A DNA stretch of 64,000 bases from DASRAU01 sp036005805 (lineage in GTDB: Bacteria > Acidobacteriota > Polarisedimenticolia > Gp22-AA2). The stretch is taken from positions 1 through 64,000 of the forward strand of contig DASYQE010000066.1 of assembly GCA_036005805.1 (NCBI GenBank). The letters run 5' to 3'. The translations under genes were made by a program, and so were the position numbers. The notes beneath the pieces were generated by a model, which saw only the letters and a program-made list of their open reading frames with translations, was not told the origin of the DNA and ran no database searches. Position 1 is the first letter of the stretch. Every line of letters starts with the position of its first letter. Below are positions 51,632 through 60,542 of the stretch, one piece after another.

Positions 51632-53548
51632 ATGTGCGGCATCGTCGGCATCCTGAAGCTGCGCCCGGGCGAGGGCGTGGAAGCCAAGCGCCTCGAGCGG
51701 ATGCGGGACACCCTGCGCCACCGCGGACCGGACGGGGAAGGGCTGCTCGTCGAGGGTCCCATCGGCCTGGGGCATCGGCGGCTGGCCATCGTCGATCCGA
51801 AGGGCGGCCGGCAGCCGATGGCGAACGAGGATCAAAGCGTCTGGATCATCTGCAACGGCGAGATCTACAACCATCCCGATCTCCGGCCGCGCCTGGAAGC
51901 GCGGGGACACCGGTACGGGACGCACAGCGACAACGAGACGATCCTGCACCTCTACGAGGAGCAGGAGGATCGCTGCGTCGAGTCGCTGCGCGGCATGTTC
52001 GCCTTCGCCCTGTGGGACCGGAAGCGCGGCCGGCTCCTGCTGGCGCGCGATCGGCTGGGGATCAAGCCTCTGTACTACGCGCTCACCGAGCACGAGCTGA
52101 TCTTCGCGTCGGAGATCAAGGCGATCCTGGCGTCGGGCTGGATCACCCCGCGGCTGAACGAGGACATCCTCCCGGAATTCCTGGCCAACCGCTTCGTCGC
52201 CGGGGAGGAGACCTTCTTCCACGGGGTGCGCAAGCTGCTGCCGGGCCGGGTGCTGTCGTGGTCGCGCGAGCCCGGGGTCACCCAAAGGCGCTGGTGGCAC
52301 CTGCCCGATCCGGCCGAGCCGGCCGGCGGGACGGTGCGGCAGCAGGCGGCCGAGGTGCGGGGGCGCCTGGAAGACGCGGTCCGGAGCCACCTCATGAGCG
52401 ACGTCCCGCTGGGGCTGTTCCTCTCGGGCGGCCTCGACTCGACCGGGCTGGCCGTCCTCATGGCCCGCATGACCCGGGAACCGATCCAGACGTTCGCGGT
52501 CGGCTTCGACGACGCGGAGGCGAACGAGCTCCCCTTCGCGCGCCTGGCGGCGCGGACGGCCGGCGCCGTGCACCGGGAGATCGTCCTCGGCGCGGGGGAC
52601 TTCTTCGCCGACCTGCCCGGCCTGGTGTGGCACGAGGACGAGCCCATCGCCTTCGAATCGAGCGTGCCGCTGCACGCCGTGTCCCGGCTCGCCGCGCGGC
52701 ACGTCAAGGTGGTGCTGAGCGGCGAAGGGGCGGACGAGCTCTTCCTCGGCTACAACCGCTACCGGGTCACGGCGTGGAACGAGCGGCTGGGGAAGGTCTA
52801 CCGGCATCTGGTCCCCTCGTCGCTGCGGGAACGCGCCAGCGGGATGCTGCAGACGCTTCCCCGGTCGATCCGCCGTTACGCCGAGCGCAGCTTCCTCGCA
52901 CTCGAACCCGGTCCCCGCGCGCTGCTCTGCGACAACTACGCCGTCTTTCCGGAGCGCCTGCAGAGCCGCCTCCTGCCCGCCCGGATGCAGCGGGCCGTCC
53001 GCGATCCGTACGCGGAGACGCTGCGGTCCTTCGAGGCGGCCGGAGGGGACACGCTCGATCGGATCGGACGCGCCGACATCCAGACGTACCTCGTCGAGCT
53101 CCTCATGAAGCAGGACCAGATGAGCATGGCGGCGTCCCTCGAGAGCCGGGTGCCCTACCTGGACCATCCGCTGGTCGAGCAGGTCACCGCCCTGCCGGCG
53201 CGCTTCAAGCTGCGCGGCGGGCGCACCAAGGCGGTGCTCCGGGCCGCGCTGCAGGACGTCGTCCCGCGGCCGATCCTCGAGCGCCGCAAGATGGGGTTCC
53301 CGGTTCCGTTCGGCCGGTGGATTCGCAACGGCTGGCGGTCCGTGGTCGAGGAGTTCGTCCTCTCCCCCCGGACACTGCGCCGCAATCTCTTCCGTCCCGC
53401 CGCGCTCAGGACGATGGCGCACGAGCACCACGCCGGCGTCGCCGACCACGGCAGCCGCCTGTGGCTGCTGGTGAATCTCGAGATCTGGCAACGAATCTTC
53501 CTCGATGGCGAGGGGCCGCAGTCCATCCGGATGCGCTCCGGCGTCTGA
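51632..53548 (+). CDS. asnB: AsnB-like glutamine amidotransferase / asparagine synthetase, copy 2
   Basis: A 638-residue protein. Cys2 of MCGIVGILKLR, RHRGPDGEGLL, CNGEIYNHPD and RDRLGIKPLYYA are intact; the PP-loop is SGGLDSTGLA (about residue 265), with SGEGADELFLGYNRY and QDQMSMAASLESRVPYLDHPLVE in the synthetase domain. Copy 1 (44559) aligns along the full length but differs at many positions, including SGDGGDE versus SGEGADE, so they are old paralogues and not a recent duplication. Role is probably amidation of an acidic sugar or aglycone in the polymer. It starts eight bases after the cytochrome stop and is 27 bases upstream of the BNR-repeat gene. Confidence 0.92.
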   Translation: MCGIVGILKLRPGEGVEAKRLERMRDTLRHRGPDGEGLLVEGPIGLGHRRLAIVDPKGGRQPMANEDQSVWIICNGEIYNHPDLRPRLEARGHRYGTHSDNETILHLYEEQEDRCVESLRGMFAFALWDRKRGRLLLARDRLGIKPLYYALTEHELIFASEIKAILASGWITPRLNEDILPEFLANRFVAGEETFFHGVRKLLPGRVLSWSREPGVTQRRWWHLPDPAEPAGGTVRQQAAEVRGRLEDAVRSHLMSDVPLGLFLSGGLDSTGLAVLMARMTREPIQTFAVGFDDAEANELPFARLAARTAGAVHREIVLGAGDFFADLPGLVWHEDEPIAFESSVPLHAVSRLAARHVKVVLSGEGADELFLGYNRYRVTAWNERLGKVYRHLVPSSLRERASGMLQTLPRSIRRYAERSFLALEPGPRALLCDNYAVFPERLQSRLLPARMQRAVRDPYAETLRSFEAAGGDTLDRIGRADIQTYLVELLMKQDQMSMAASLESRVPYLDHPLVEQVTALPARFKLRGGRTKAVLRAALQDVVPRPILERRKMGFPVPFGRWIRNGWRSVVEEFVLSPRTLRRNLFRPAALRTMAHEHHAGVADHGSRLWLLVNLEIWQRIFLDGEGPQSIRMRSGV

Positions 53549-53575
53549 CCTTCCGCTCCGCGGAGAAAGGCCTTC

Positions 53576-54646
53576 ATGAAGCATGCATTCAATTTCTGGT
53601 CCATCGTCGCGCTCGCGCTCCTCGCGGGAGCCGCGGCCCGTCCTCCCCTGGCGAACAACCGGACCCAGGCGAGCCTGTACCGGAGCGAGGACGCCGGAGC
53701 GACCTGGAAGGCCATCGGCCTGGGCTCTCTCGGGGTCAACGCCCTGGCCATCGATCCCGTCAACCCGTCGACCCTGTACGCCGGGACCGGATCGGGCGGT
53801 GTCTTCAAGAGCACCGATTGGGGTGAGACCTGGTCGGCGAGGAACTCCGGGCTGGGAAGTCTCGCGATCAACGCGCTCGGGATCGACCGCGCGCAGCCCT
53901 CCACGCTGCATGCCGCCACGACCGGCGGCCTGTTCGAGAGCAGCGATGGCGGTTCGAGCTGGAGCCCCGTCGGACCGACCCTGTCGAACCCGGTGTTCCG
54001 TTCCGTGGCTTTCGACCCCGTCGTCTCCACGACGCGCTATGCGGCCGACGCCGTCTGGGTCGCCAGGAGCGTCGACAGCGGGACGACCTGGACCTACTCG
54101 ACCGTCGGCGGCGACTACGTCACTTCGCTCCTGATCGACCCGGCGACTCCGTCGACGCTCTATGCCGGAGTGTTCCATGCGACGCCCAACGGCGGCGGAG
54201 TCTACAAGAGCATCGACGGCGGCCTCCGGTGGAGCGTCGTCAGCGGCGGCATCATCAGCCCCACGGGGCGGTACTACGACGTGAACTCGCTCGCCATCGA
54301 CCCGGCAGCCTCCATCGTCTATGCCGGCACGAGCGGAGGGGGGGTCTTCCGGAGCGACGACGCCGGCAAGAGCTGGACGGCGGCGAACGCCGGCCTGGGG
54401 ATGGTTTCGGTGCGCGCCCTGGCGATCGATCCCCGGAATCCGTCGACGATGTATTCCGCCGCCGACGGTGAAGGGATCTTCAAGAGCAGCGACGGGGCGA
54501 GGACCTGGACGGCGGCGTCCGCGGGGCTGGACTTCCGCCTGCCCGTCGCCCTGGCGATCGATCCCGCCAATTCGTCCCGGGTCTACGCCGGGCTGCGCGG
54601 CGATCTCGTGGATGCCTCGGCGGCCCGGATCGCGGCACGCCGATGA
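53576..54646 (+). CDS. Secreted BNR/sialidase-like beta-propeller protein
   Basis: A 356-residue protein with a signal peptide (HAFNFWSIVALALLAGAAA) and at least six repeats of about 43-50 residues built as SxDGGxTW followed by NALAIDPxNPSTLYAGT, e.g. RSEDAGATWKAIGLGSLG, KSTDWGETWSARNSG, ESSDGGSSWSPVG, KSIDGGLRWSVVSGG, RSDDAGKSWTAANAG and KSSDGARTWTAASAG. This is the Asp-box/BNR pattern of sialidase-like and YCF48-like propellers, here without catalytic Arg/Tyr/Glu that I can assign. It may bind polysaccharide outside the cell or help assembly. GGAGAAAGG precedes ATG 53576. It ends in an ATGA overlap with a glycosyltransferase. Confidence 0.85.
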   Translation: MKHAFNFWSIVALALLAGAAARPPLANNRTQASLYRSEDAGATWKAIGLGSLGVNALAIDPVNPSTLYAGTGSGGVFKSTDWGETWSARNSGLGSLAINALGIDRAQPSTLHAATTGGLFESSDGGSSWSPVGPTLSNPVFRSVAFDPVVSTTRYAADAVWVARSVDSGTTWTYSTVGGDYVTSLLIDPATPSTLYAGVFHATPNGGGVYKSIDGGLRWSVVSGGIISPTGRYYDVNSLAIDPAASIVYAGTSGGGVFRSDDAGKSWTAANAGLGMVSVRALAIDPRNPSTMYSAADGEGIFKSSDGARTWTAASAGLDFRLPVALAIDPANSSRVYAGLRGDLVDASAARIAARR

Positions 54647-55839
54647 TGGAGGGGGCGTCGATCCTGTGCTTCGCCCACGACTGGGGCGGCGATCCGACCA
54701 GCAAGACGCACATCATGAAGATCCTCGCCCGGAAGAATCGCGTCCTCTGGGTGAACTCGATCGCCATGCGCCGGCCGGCGGCTTCGGGCCGGGACCTGCG
54801 GAGGTTGATCGACAAGGTGGCGAAGGGTCTGCGCGGCTGCCAGGAGGTCGAGCCGAATCTTTTCGTCACCAACCCGCTGGTCATCCCCCTGCCCGGGTGG
54901 AACGTGGCCGACCGTCTCAACGCGGGAATCCTGTCCGCGACGCTGCGCCGCCTCTGCCGGCGGCGCGGACTCGAGGATCCGATCCTCTGGAGTTTCCTGC
55001 CGAACGTCGGGCGGCTGCTGGGCCGCCTCGGCGAGCGCCTGGCGATCTATCACTGCGTGGACGAGTATTCGGCCTTCGCCGGCGTGTCGCGTGACGCGAT
55101 CGCGCGCCTGGAGCGCGACCTCGTCCGGCGCGCCGACCTCGTGCTCACCTCGTCCGCGCAACTGGGCGCGGAACGGGTCGGGCTCAATCCGAACACGCAT
55201 TTCGTCAGCCACGGCGTGGACCTCGGGCACTTCGCCACCGCACTCGATCCGGGGCTCGAGATCCCCGCCGAGCTGCGCGCTCTCCCGCGTCCCGTCATCG
55301 GGTTCTTCGGCCTTCTGGCCGACTGGGTGGATCTCGATCTGGTGCGCGACATCGCCAGGGGCCGCCCCGACTGGTCGTTCGCCCTCGTCGGGAAGCAGGC
55401 GACCGGCACCGAGGCGCTCCGCGGGCTGCCGAACGTCCATCTGCTCGGGCAGAAGCCTTACGCGCTCCTGCCCGCCTACTGCCGCGGATTCGACGTCGGC
55501 ATCATTCCGTTCCGGAAGAGCGACCTGACGCTGCGCGCGAACCCGCTCAAGCTGCGCGAGTACCTGGCCGCCGGCCTGCCGGTGGTGTCGACGTCCCTTC
55601 CCGAGGTGGCGCGCTATCGCGCGCTCGTGCACCTCGCCGAGGGGACGGCGGGCTTCACGCAGGCGATCACCACCGCACTCGGCGAGCGCTCCCCGGCGTC
55701 GGATCGGGCACGCGCCGCGGCGATGGAGGCCGAGAGCTGGGAGGCGCGCGTGGCGGAGATCGAAGGCCACATCGATCGGACCGCGCGCCGCGGGGCGCTT
55801 GCCGCGCCGCATCCCGCCTTGTCGGTCGCCGCGCCATGA
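54643..55839 (+). CDS. GT4-like glycosyltransferase
   Basis: A 398-residue GT-B type enzyme. The start MMEGASILCFAHDWGGDPTS and AIYHCVDEYSAFAGV are like TuaH/WcaK-related glycosyltransferases. C-terminal features are FVSHGVDLGHF, PVIGFFGLLADWVDLDLV, WSFALVGKQATGTEAL, VHLLGQKPYALLPAYCRGFDVGI, and the acceptor-site segment LTLRANPLKLREYLAAGLPVV. It adds a sugar to the lipid-linked repeat. Start ATG is in the ATGA overlap with the BNR protein and the stop overlaps the next gene in the same way. Confidence 0.88.
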   Translation: MMEGASILCFAHDWGGDPTSKTHIMKILARKNRVLWVNSIAMRRPAASGRDLRRLIDKVAKGLRGCQEVEPNLFVTNPLVIPLPGWNVADRLNAGILSATLRRLCRRRGLEDPILWSFLPNVGRLLGRLGERLAIYHCVDEYSAFAGVSRDAIARLERDLVRRADLVLTSSAQLGAERVGLNPNTHFVSHGVDLGHFATALDPGLEIPAELRALPRPVIGFFGLLADWVDLDLVRDIARGRPDWSFALVGKQATGTEALRGLPNVHLLGQKPYALLPAYCRGFDVGIIPFRKSDLTLRANPLKLREYLAAGLPVVSTSLPEVARYRALVHLAEGTAGFTQAITTALGERSPASDRARAAAMEAESWEARVAEIEGHIDRTARRGALAAPHPALSVAAP

Positions 55840-56981
55840 TCCCGGCGGCGATCTTCTGGGTCGCGCTCCTGCTCCTGCTCCATGCCTACCTGGGGTATCC
55901 GGCGCTGATCGGCGCGTGGGCCATGCTTCGTCCGCACCCCACCCTGAAGGGCGTGAGCCTGCCTCAGGTGACGCTCGTGGTCGTCGCCCACGACGAAGCG
56001 GATCGCATCGGGACGCGCGTCGACAACCTCGGCGATCTCGACTATCCGCGGGAATCCCTGGAGATCCTGATCGTCTCTGACGGATCGACCGACGGCACCG
56101 CGGAGCGGGCGCTGGCCCGGGCGACTTCCGGCATGCGGGTGGTCGCCTTCCCGACGCGGCGCGGGAAGCCCGCGGTCCTCAACGAGATCGTCCCGCAGGC
56201 CCGGGGGGAGATCGTGGTCCTGGCGGACGCCAGGCAGCGCTTCGATCGCGGCGCCGTGCGGGCCCTCGTGGCCTCCTTCCACGATCCCGCGGTCGGGGCT
56301 GTGAGCGGCGACCTCATCCTGACCGGGGACGGGCGGGACACCGCCGTGGGCCCGGGGGTGAGCGCCTACCGGCGCTGCGAGAGTTTCGTGCGCCGCTCCG
56401 AAAGCCGGGTCGGCTCCACAGTGGGCGCGACCGGGGCGATCTATGCGCTGCGCCGAGCCCTGTTCCAGCCGCTTCCCGAAGACACCATCCTGGACGATGT
56501 CCTGATCCCGATGCGCATCGTCCGGCGCGGGTTCAGGGTGCTGTTCGAGCCGGCGGCGCGCGCCTTCGATCGAGCCCCGGCGACATCCCGGGAGGAGTTC
56601 GGCCGCAAGGCGCGCACGCTGGCGGGCAATTTCCAGCTCCTCCTTCGGGAGAAGTGGCTGTTGAACCCGCTCGGCAACCGGCTGTGGGTGCAGACCGTGT
56701 CGCACAAGGGCCTGCGCCTCCTGGGACCGGGCCTGCTCGTGGCGGCGTTCGCGTCGAACCTGTTCCTTCTCGGCCGGCCCGGCTACCGCTTCGCGTTCCT
56801 GGCGCAGATCGCCTTCTATGCCGGAGCCGTGCTCGGGGGGATGCTGCACGGCAGGAAGGGCGCGCTTCCCCTCTTCAGCCTGCCGTACACCTTCTGTCTC
56901 GTGAACGCGGCGGCGATCGTCGGTGCGTTCCGATTCCTCTCCTCGCGCCAGCGGGTGACCTGGGACAAGGCGCCGGCATGA
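55836..56981 (+). CDS. GT2-family membrane glycosyltransferase
   Basis: A 381-residue GT-A enzyme. An N-terminal helix (AAIFWVALLLLLHAYLGYPALIG) precedes the catalytic domain: QVTLVVVAHDEADRIGTR, ILIVSDGSTDGTAERAL (nucleotide-binding Asp), VVLADARQRFDRGA (DXD equivalent), GDLILTGDG and EDTILDDVLIPMRIVRRGF. C-terminal helices occupy residues 290-370. The LDDV aspartate is a likely catalytic base. This is the last gene of the 32315-56981 polysaccharide run and is convergent with the LamG gene 11 bases downstream. Confidence 0.92.
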   Translation: MIPAAIFWVALLLLLHAYLGYPALIGAWAMLRPHPTLKGVSLPQVTLVVVAHDEADRIGTRVDNLGDLDYPRESLEILIVSDGSTDGTAERALARATSGMRVVAFPTRRGKPAVLNEIVPQARGEIVVLADARQRFDRGAVRALVASFHDPAVGAVSGDLILTGDGRDTAVGPGVSAYRRCESFVRRSESRVGSTVGATGAIYALRRALFQPLPEDTILDDVLIPMRIVRRGFRVLFEPAARAFDRAPATSREEFGRKARTLAGNFQLLLREKWLLNPLGNRLWVQTVSHKGLRLLGPGLLVAAFASNLFLLGRPGYRFAFLAQIAFYAGAVLGGMLHGRKGALPLFSLPYTFCLVNAAAIVGAFRFLSSRQRVTWDKAPA

Positions 56982-56992
56982 GCGGCGCGCCG

Positions 56993-59404
56993 CTAACCGG
57001 CCGGGATCACCGCCACGGGAGCAGGAACGGCGACCGGCTCCACCTTCACCGCGGGCCGGACCTTCGCGAGAGTGGAAAGGGACAACACCTCGCCAGCGCT
57101 GAGGGCCCGGTTGTAGATCCGGACGTCATCGATCCGACCGGGGAGAAACGGCGAAGCGGTCCCCGGATACCGGGCGAGACTCAGGCCCTGCGTCGTGGTC
57201 GTCGCGCCCGGGGTCCCGGTCCAGGGCTGTGTCATGCGCAGCGTGCCGTCGACGAACAGGCTCCCGCCCGGCGCATCGACGGTGAAGACCACGTGATGCC
57301 ACTGGCCGTCGTTGAACCCGGGCGTCGCGAGCGTGCAGCCGCTGCGGTCCCAGACGTAGTTCGTCGCGTCCCTGAAATACCACGCGCACAGGTTGCCGCC
57401 GCTGGTGAACACCTGGTAGCCGCTGAACGAGGCGGGGAGGTACTTGTTGACGAGGCCGCCCAGGCTGCCGGACGTGGTGCTCATCCAGAGCGAAATGGTG
57501 ATCGGATAAGCGTCGAGCACGGCCGCGTGGGGAATGCTGACCGCCTCGTTCACGCCGTTGAAGGACAGGGCCTCATCCAGGCGGCCGGCCACGTGGAGCG
57601 GGCCGTTCAGGAGCGTGCCGGTGCCGCCGTTGCCGGAGGAGTCCGCGGCCAGGGAGCCCGACGACTCGTCGAGCTTCCAATAGCCGACCGGGTCGGTCGA
57701 GGAGGGCGGCGGCTGGGCCGCGGTCGTGAAGGTGCGATCCGCGGAAACCGCGAGGTTGCCCGCCGCGTCGCGCGACCGTGCACGGCAGTGGTACAGGGTC
57801 CCGGCCAGGAGGGCGCTCGCCGTCCGTGCGTGGGCGAGCACCATCCTGGTGTCGAGGGTGGTGACGCTGCCGTAGGCCGTCGTCGTCCCGTACTCGACTT
57901 GCGAGTCGCTCGCTTCATCGGAGGTCCAACCCAGCAAAGCGCCCGTGGAGGTCACCTGCGAGACGCCGACCGCGGAGAGCACCGGCGGCGTCGTGTCTCC
58001 GGACGGGGCGCTCACGAGAAGCTGCGACGGGACCCTGACGACGAACGCGTCCTGCCGGCTGCCACCCATGTTGGTCGTCCAGATGAAGTACTGGCCGGTC
58101 GGGTCGATGTTCCCCTTGGGCAGTTTCGAGTAGTCGTCCCCTCCGCCGGAGGCATTGAGGTCGGTCATCACCGGGGCGACGACCAGGACGTCCAGGGAGG
58201 TGTCCAGCCGGAAGCAGAGGATCTCGTTGGCGCGGCTCGAATTGATCCGGTTGGCGCTGCTCCCGCAGGCGAATTGCTGCCCGAGCGGGGTGCCCGGCTT
58301 GGCGTTGGCGTGGCTCACGTGCGCCGGCGCGGCCACCGACCAGTCCATGTTGTTGTGGACGAGCGGCGCCTGGAGCTGGTTCGCGCCGAACTGGAAGACG
58401 CGGACGGCATTGGGCAGGCTGTTCCAGTTGTCCGCATAGACCATGTACCCGTATCCGTTGTCCGAATGTCCGGCGGCGCCATTCTGGTCGAGCAGGATGG
58501 TCTGGGTCCCCGTCTGCAGATCGACGATGACGTTGTCCTCGCCGTTCAGCCCATCGACGTTCTCCTTGATCACCAGCCACCGGCCGCTCTTGTCGATCTG
58601 GCACTCGTCGAAATCGCCGACGCGGGGAAAGTAGGAGAACTGCCTCGTGTCCTCCCGGTACGCCAGGCAGCCCAGCATTTCGTAGGTGGTCGACGAACGG
58701 AGCGTGGCCGAGTGGACCCGATCGTCGCCGCTGGAGTGAACCTGCCAGATGTACTTGTCGCTGCCGAACTGGGGAGCGGCGTCGAACACCGTCTGCATCT
58801 GGTGGGTGACGACGTCGTAACGCAGGAGTGCGGAACCGTTGTTGAGATAGAGCGCGGTGGGCAGCGTCGCGCTGAAGTACCAGCCTTCCCCCGTCGACCA
58901 CGAAAAGGGGCTCGCGGCATCGAACAACGGCCCCACGACGCTGATGACGCCCGTATCCTTATTATATGCAAACAGCGTGGGGCCCCCGCCGCCGCGGGAG
59001 CGGTTCAGCCCGAGGAAGATCAGCATGGTGCTGCTCCCCGCAGAGTTGTTCATGTTGCGCCAGTACGAGTAGCCCACGGACTGCACGCAGTCCGATCCGC
59101 CGCAGTCGGTGCCGTTGGTGATCCTCACCCCTTGAGTGTTGTAAGGGGGCGGAAACACGAAGGCGCCGCGGGCGGGAAGCAGGGACTGGATCTGGGCCGC
59201 GCTGAGAACCGGCCGTACGTCGGTGCTGTTGGTCTTTTCGATGAAGCCGCCTGGCACAACGCTCAACGACTCCGGCTCAGGCGCGCTCAGGGCCACACCA
59301 GCACAGAATGGACCAAACGCGATGGCCGCGAAGGCGGCGAGGCGCAATGCGACAAGGATCCGAGGTGAGTTCTGCGGAATGATACTGAAGCCAATCCGTC
59401 TCAT
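56993..59404 (-). CDS. Large secreted protein with beta-propeller, Fn3-like and LamG domains
   Basis: An 803-residue secreted protein. Signal peptide residues 20-40 (LRLAAFAAIAFGPFCAGVAL). Residues 60-480 form a repetitive beta-strand region with TolB-like rungs (GPTLFAYNKDTGVISVVG, SNRINSSRANEILCFRLD, YFIWTTNMGGSRQDAFVV), then a fibronectin type III-like domain near residues 510-590 (VSQVTSTGALLGWTSDEASD, SQVEYGTTTAYG, CRARSRDAAGNLAV) and a C-terminal LamG jellyroll (GYWKLDESSGSLAADSSGNG, DEALSFNGVNEAVSIP, WHHVVFTVDAPGGSLFVDG, GRIDDVRIYNRALSAGEVL). Such proteins bind polysaccharides or surfaces. ATG 59404 has AGAGGGGGGA five bases upstream; an in-frame ATG at 59581 would place the signal peptide internally. 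No PEP-CTERM or LPXTG-like sorting signal at the C-terminus. Confidence 0.88.
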   Translation of the reverse strand: MRRIGFSIIPQNSPRILVALRLAAFAAIAFGPFCAGVALSAPEPESLSVVPGGFIEKTNSTDVRPVLSAAQIQSLLPARGAFVFPPPYNTQGVRITNGTDCGGSDCVQSVGYSYWRNMNNSAGSSTMLIFLGLNRSRGGGGPTLFAYNKDTGVISVVGPLFDAASPFSWSTGEGWYFSATLPTALYLNNGSALLRYDVVTHQMQTVFDAAPQFGSDKYIWQVHSSGDDRVHSATLRSSTTYEMLGCLAYREDTRQFSYFPRVGDFDECQIDKSGRWLVIKENVDGLNGEDNVIVDLQTGTQTILLDQNGAAGHSDNGYGYMVYADNWNSLPNAVRVFQFGANQLQAPLVHNNMDWSVAAPAHVSHANAKPGTPLGQQFACGSSANRINSSRANEILCFRLDTSLDVLVVAPVMTDLNASGGGDDYSKLPKGNIDPTGQYFIWTTNMGGSRQDAFVVRVPSQLLVSAPSGDTTPPVLSAVGVSQVTSTGALLGWTSDEASDSQVEYGTTTAYGSVTTLDTRMVLAHARTASALLAGTLYHCRARSRDAAGNLAVSADRTFTTAAQPPPSSTDPVGYWKLDESSGSLAADSSGNGGTGTLLNGPLHVAGRLDEALSFNGVNEAVSIPHAAVLDAYPITISLWMSTTSGSLGGLVNKYLPASFSGYQVFTSGGNLCAWYFRDATNYVWDRSGCTLATPGFNDGQWHHVVFTVDAPGGSLFVDGTLRMTQPWTGTPGATTTTQGLSLARYPGTASPFLPGRIDDVRIYNRALSAGEVLSLSTLAKVRPAVKVEPVAVPAPVAVIPAG

Positions 59405-59858
59405 GGAATCCCCCCTCTTTCCCCTCGAGAGTTGCGGCTCCATCCCGCACCTATCGAGAGGGTCCCCCCCGGGACGCTTGCGGAATGAATCTGCCTCGGG
59501 GAGCGCCGGTAAAGAGCAAGCACAGTGCCATCGATAGCGGAGCGTTTGGGACGGGTCTGGATCCTCGTGCGAACAGGTCACTTGAGCGCAAAAAGAGACA
59601 GGGCATGGTTCGCATTTCGACCTCCCCGGGGTGTGAAAGAGCCCTGCCGGAGACCGGCGCAGGAGCGCCGGCGGACCTCTGGAATCATTACGTCATCTGT
59701 CCGGGACATCCTGACACCCTATCGGGAATTCCCCCCACGAGATTGCCGAGTTTTCTGATTCGTCCGGCGATCGCTCGAAACGGAGCATCAGGCGGCGATT
59801 CGCGACCCCGCGGTGCTATCATGGGGCTCATTCCCAGAAAGCGCGAGGCACCCTAACC
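59405..59858. other. 454-base region between divergent LamG and response-regulator genes
   Basis: No gene is supported: the available reading frames have no recognisable sequence and no ribosome binding site. It should contain the LamG promoter (minus) and the response-regulator promoter (plus). A TATCAT sequence near 59817 is a possible -10 element for the regulator but lacks a -35 partner. Confidence 0.5.
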
Positions 59859-60491
59859 ATGTCCATCCGAGTCCTCCTCGCCGACGACCACCCGATCTTC
59901 CTCCAGGGCATGAAAGTGCTCCTGGAGCCGGAGAAGTTCGACGTGGTCGGCCTGGCGTCGGACGGCCGCCAGGCGGTCAAGATGGCCGAGAAGCTCAACC
60001 CGGACGTGGTGATCCTGGATCTGGCGATGCCGCTCATGAATGGCCTGGACGCCGCCCGGGAAATCGGCAAGGTGTCGCCCAAGATCAAGAAGATCCTCCT
60101 GACGAACTACACCGACGAGCAGTACATCCTCGACGCGCTGCGGGCGGGGGTGAACGGGTACCTCGTGAAGACCAAGGCCGCCGCCGACCTGATCCAGGCG
60201 ATTCACGAGGTTTCGCGCGGGGCGCTCTATCTGAGCTCCGGTGTGTCGCGCGAGCTCCTGCAGGCCTACCTCGAAAACGAGGCAAGCCGCGTCAATCCTC
60301 TGAGCGGTCGCGAGCGCGAGGTGCTGCAGCTGATCGCCGAAGGGAAGACGACGAAGGAGATCGCCGTGGTCCTCGGCGTCAGCCCCAAGACGGTCGAGAC
60401 GCACCGGATGCGCTTGATGGACAAGCTCGACATCCACGAGACGGCCGGCCTCGTCCGGTACGCCATCCGTCGAGGCGTCATCCAGCCCTGA
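59859..60491 (+). CDS. NarL/FixJ-type response regulator
   Basis: A 210-residue regulator. Receiver domain: acidic pair in VLLADDHPIFLQGMK, phospho-acceptor Asp55 in VVILDLAMPLMNGLD, switch Thr in KILLTNYTDEQY and Lys in GYLVKTKAAADLI. LuxR-type helix-turn-helix: LSGREREVLQLIAEGKTTKEIAVVLGVSPKTVETHRMRLMDKL. Both domains are intact, so it should dimerise and bind DNA on phosphorylation. It is the first gene of the 59859-63860 run preceding the outer-membrane export genes and probably regulates the neighbouring polysaccharide genes. No kinase is adjacent; the HisKA_3-containing protein at 28334-32011 is a candidate partner. Confidence 0.94.
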   Translation: MSIRVLLADDHPIFLQGMKVLLEPEKFDVVGLASDGRQAVKMAEKLNPDVVILDLAMPLMNGLDAAREIGKVSPKIKKILLTNYTDEQYILDALRAGVNGYLVKTKAAADLIQAIHEVSRGALYLSSGVSRELLQAYLENEASRVNPLSGREREVLQLIAEGKTTKEIAVVLGVSPKTVETHRMRLMDKLDIHETAGLVRYAIRRGVIQP

Positions 60492-60542
60492 GTTCCTGCA
60501 GTCGACACGTTTCTCCGAAGACACGCTCTCCCGAACACCACA

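Noticed and set aside
56993..57100. Possible PEP-CTERM sorting signal at the end of the LamG protein
   Set aside because: The C-terminus has Pro/Val/Ala but no PEP motif, no terminal transmembrane helix and no basic tail.
59485..59856. 123-codon plus frame upstream of the response regulator
   Set aside because: No ribosome binding site, no recognisable motif, proline/arginine-rich with multiple stops in neighbouring frames; treated as intergenic.
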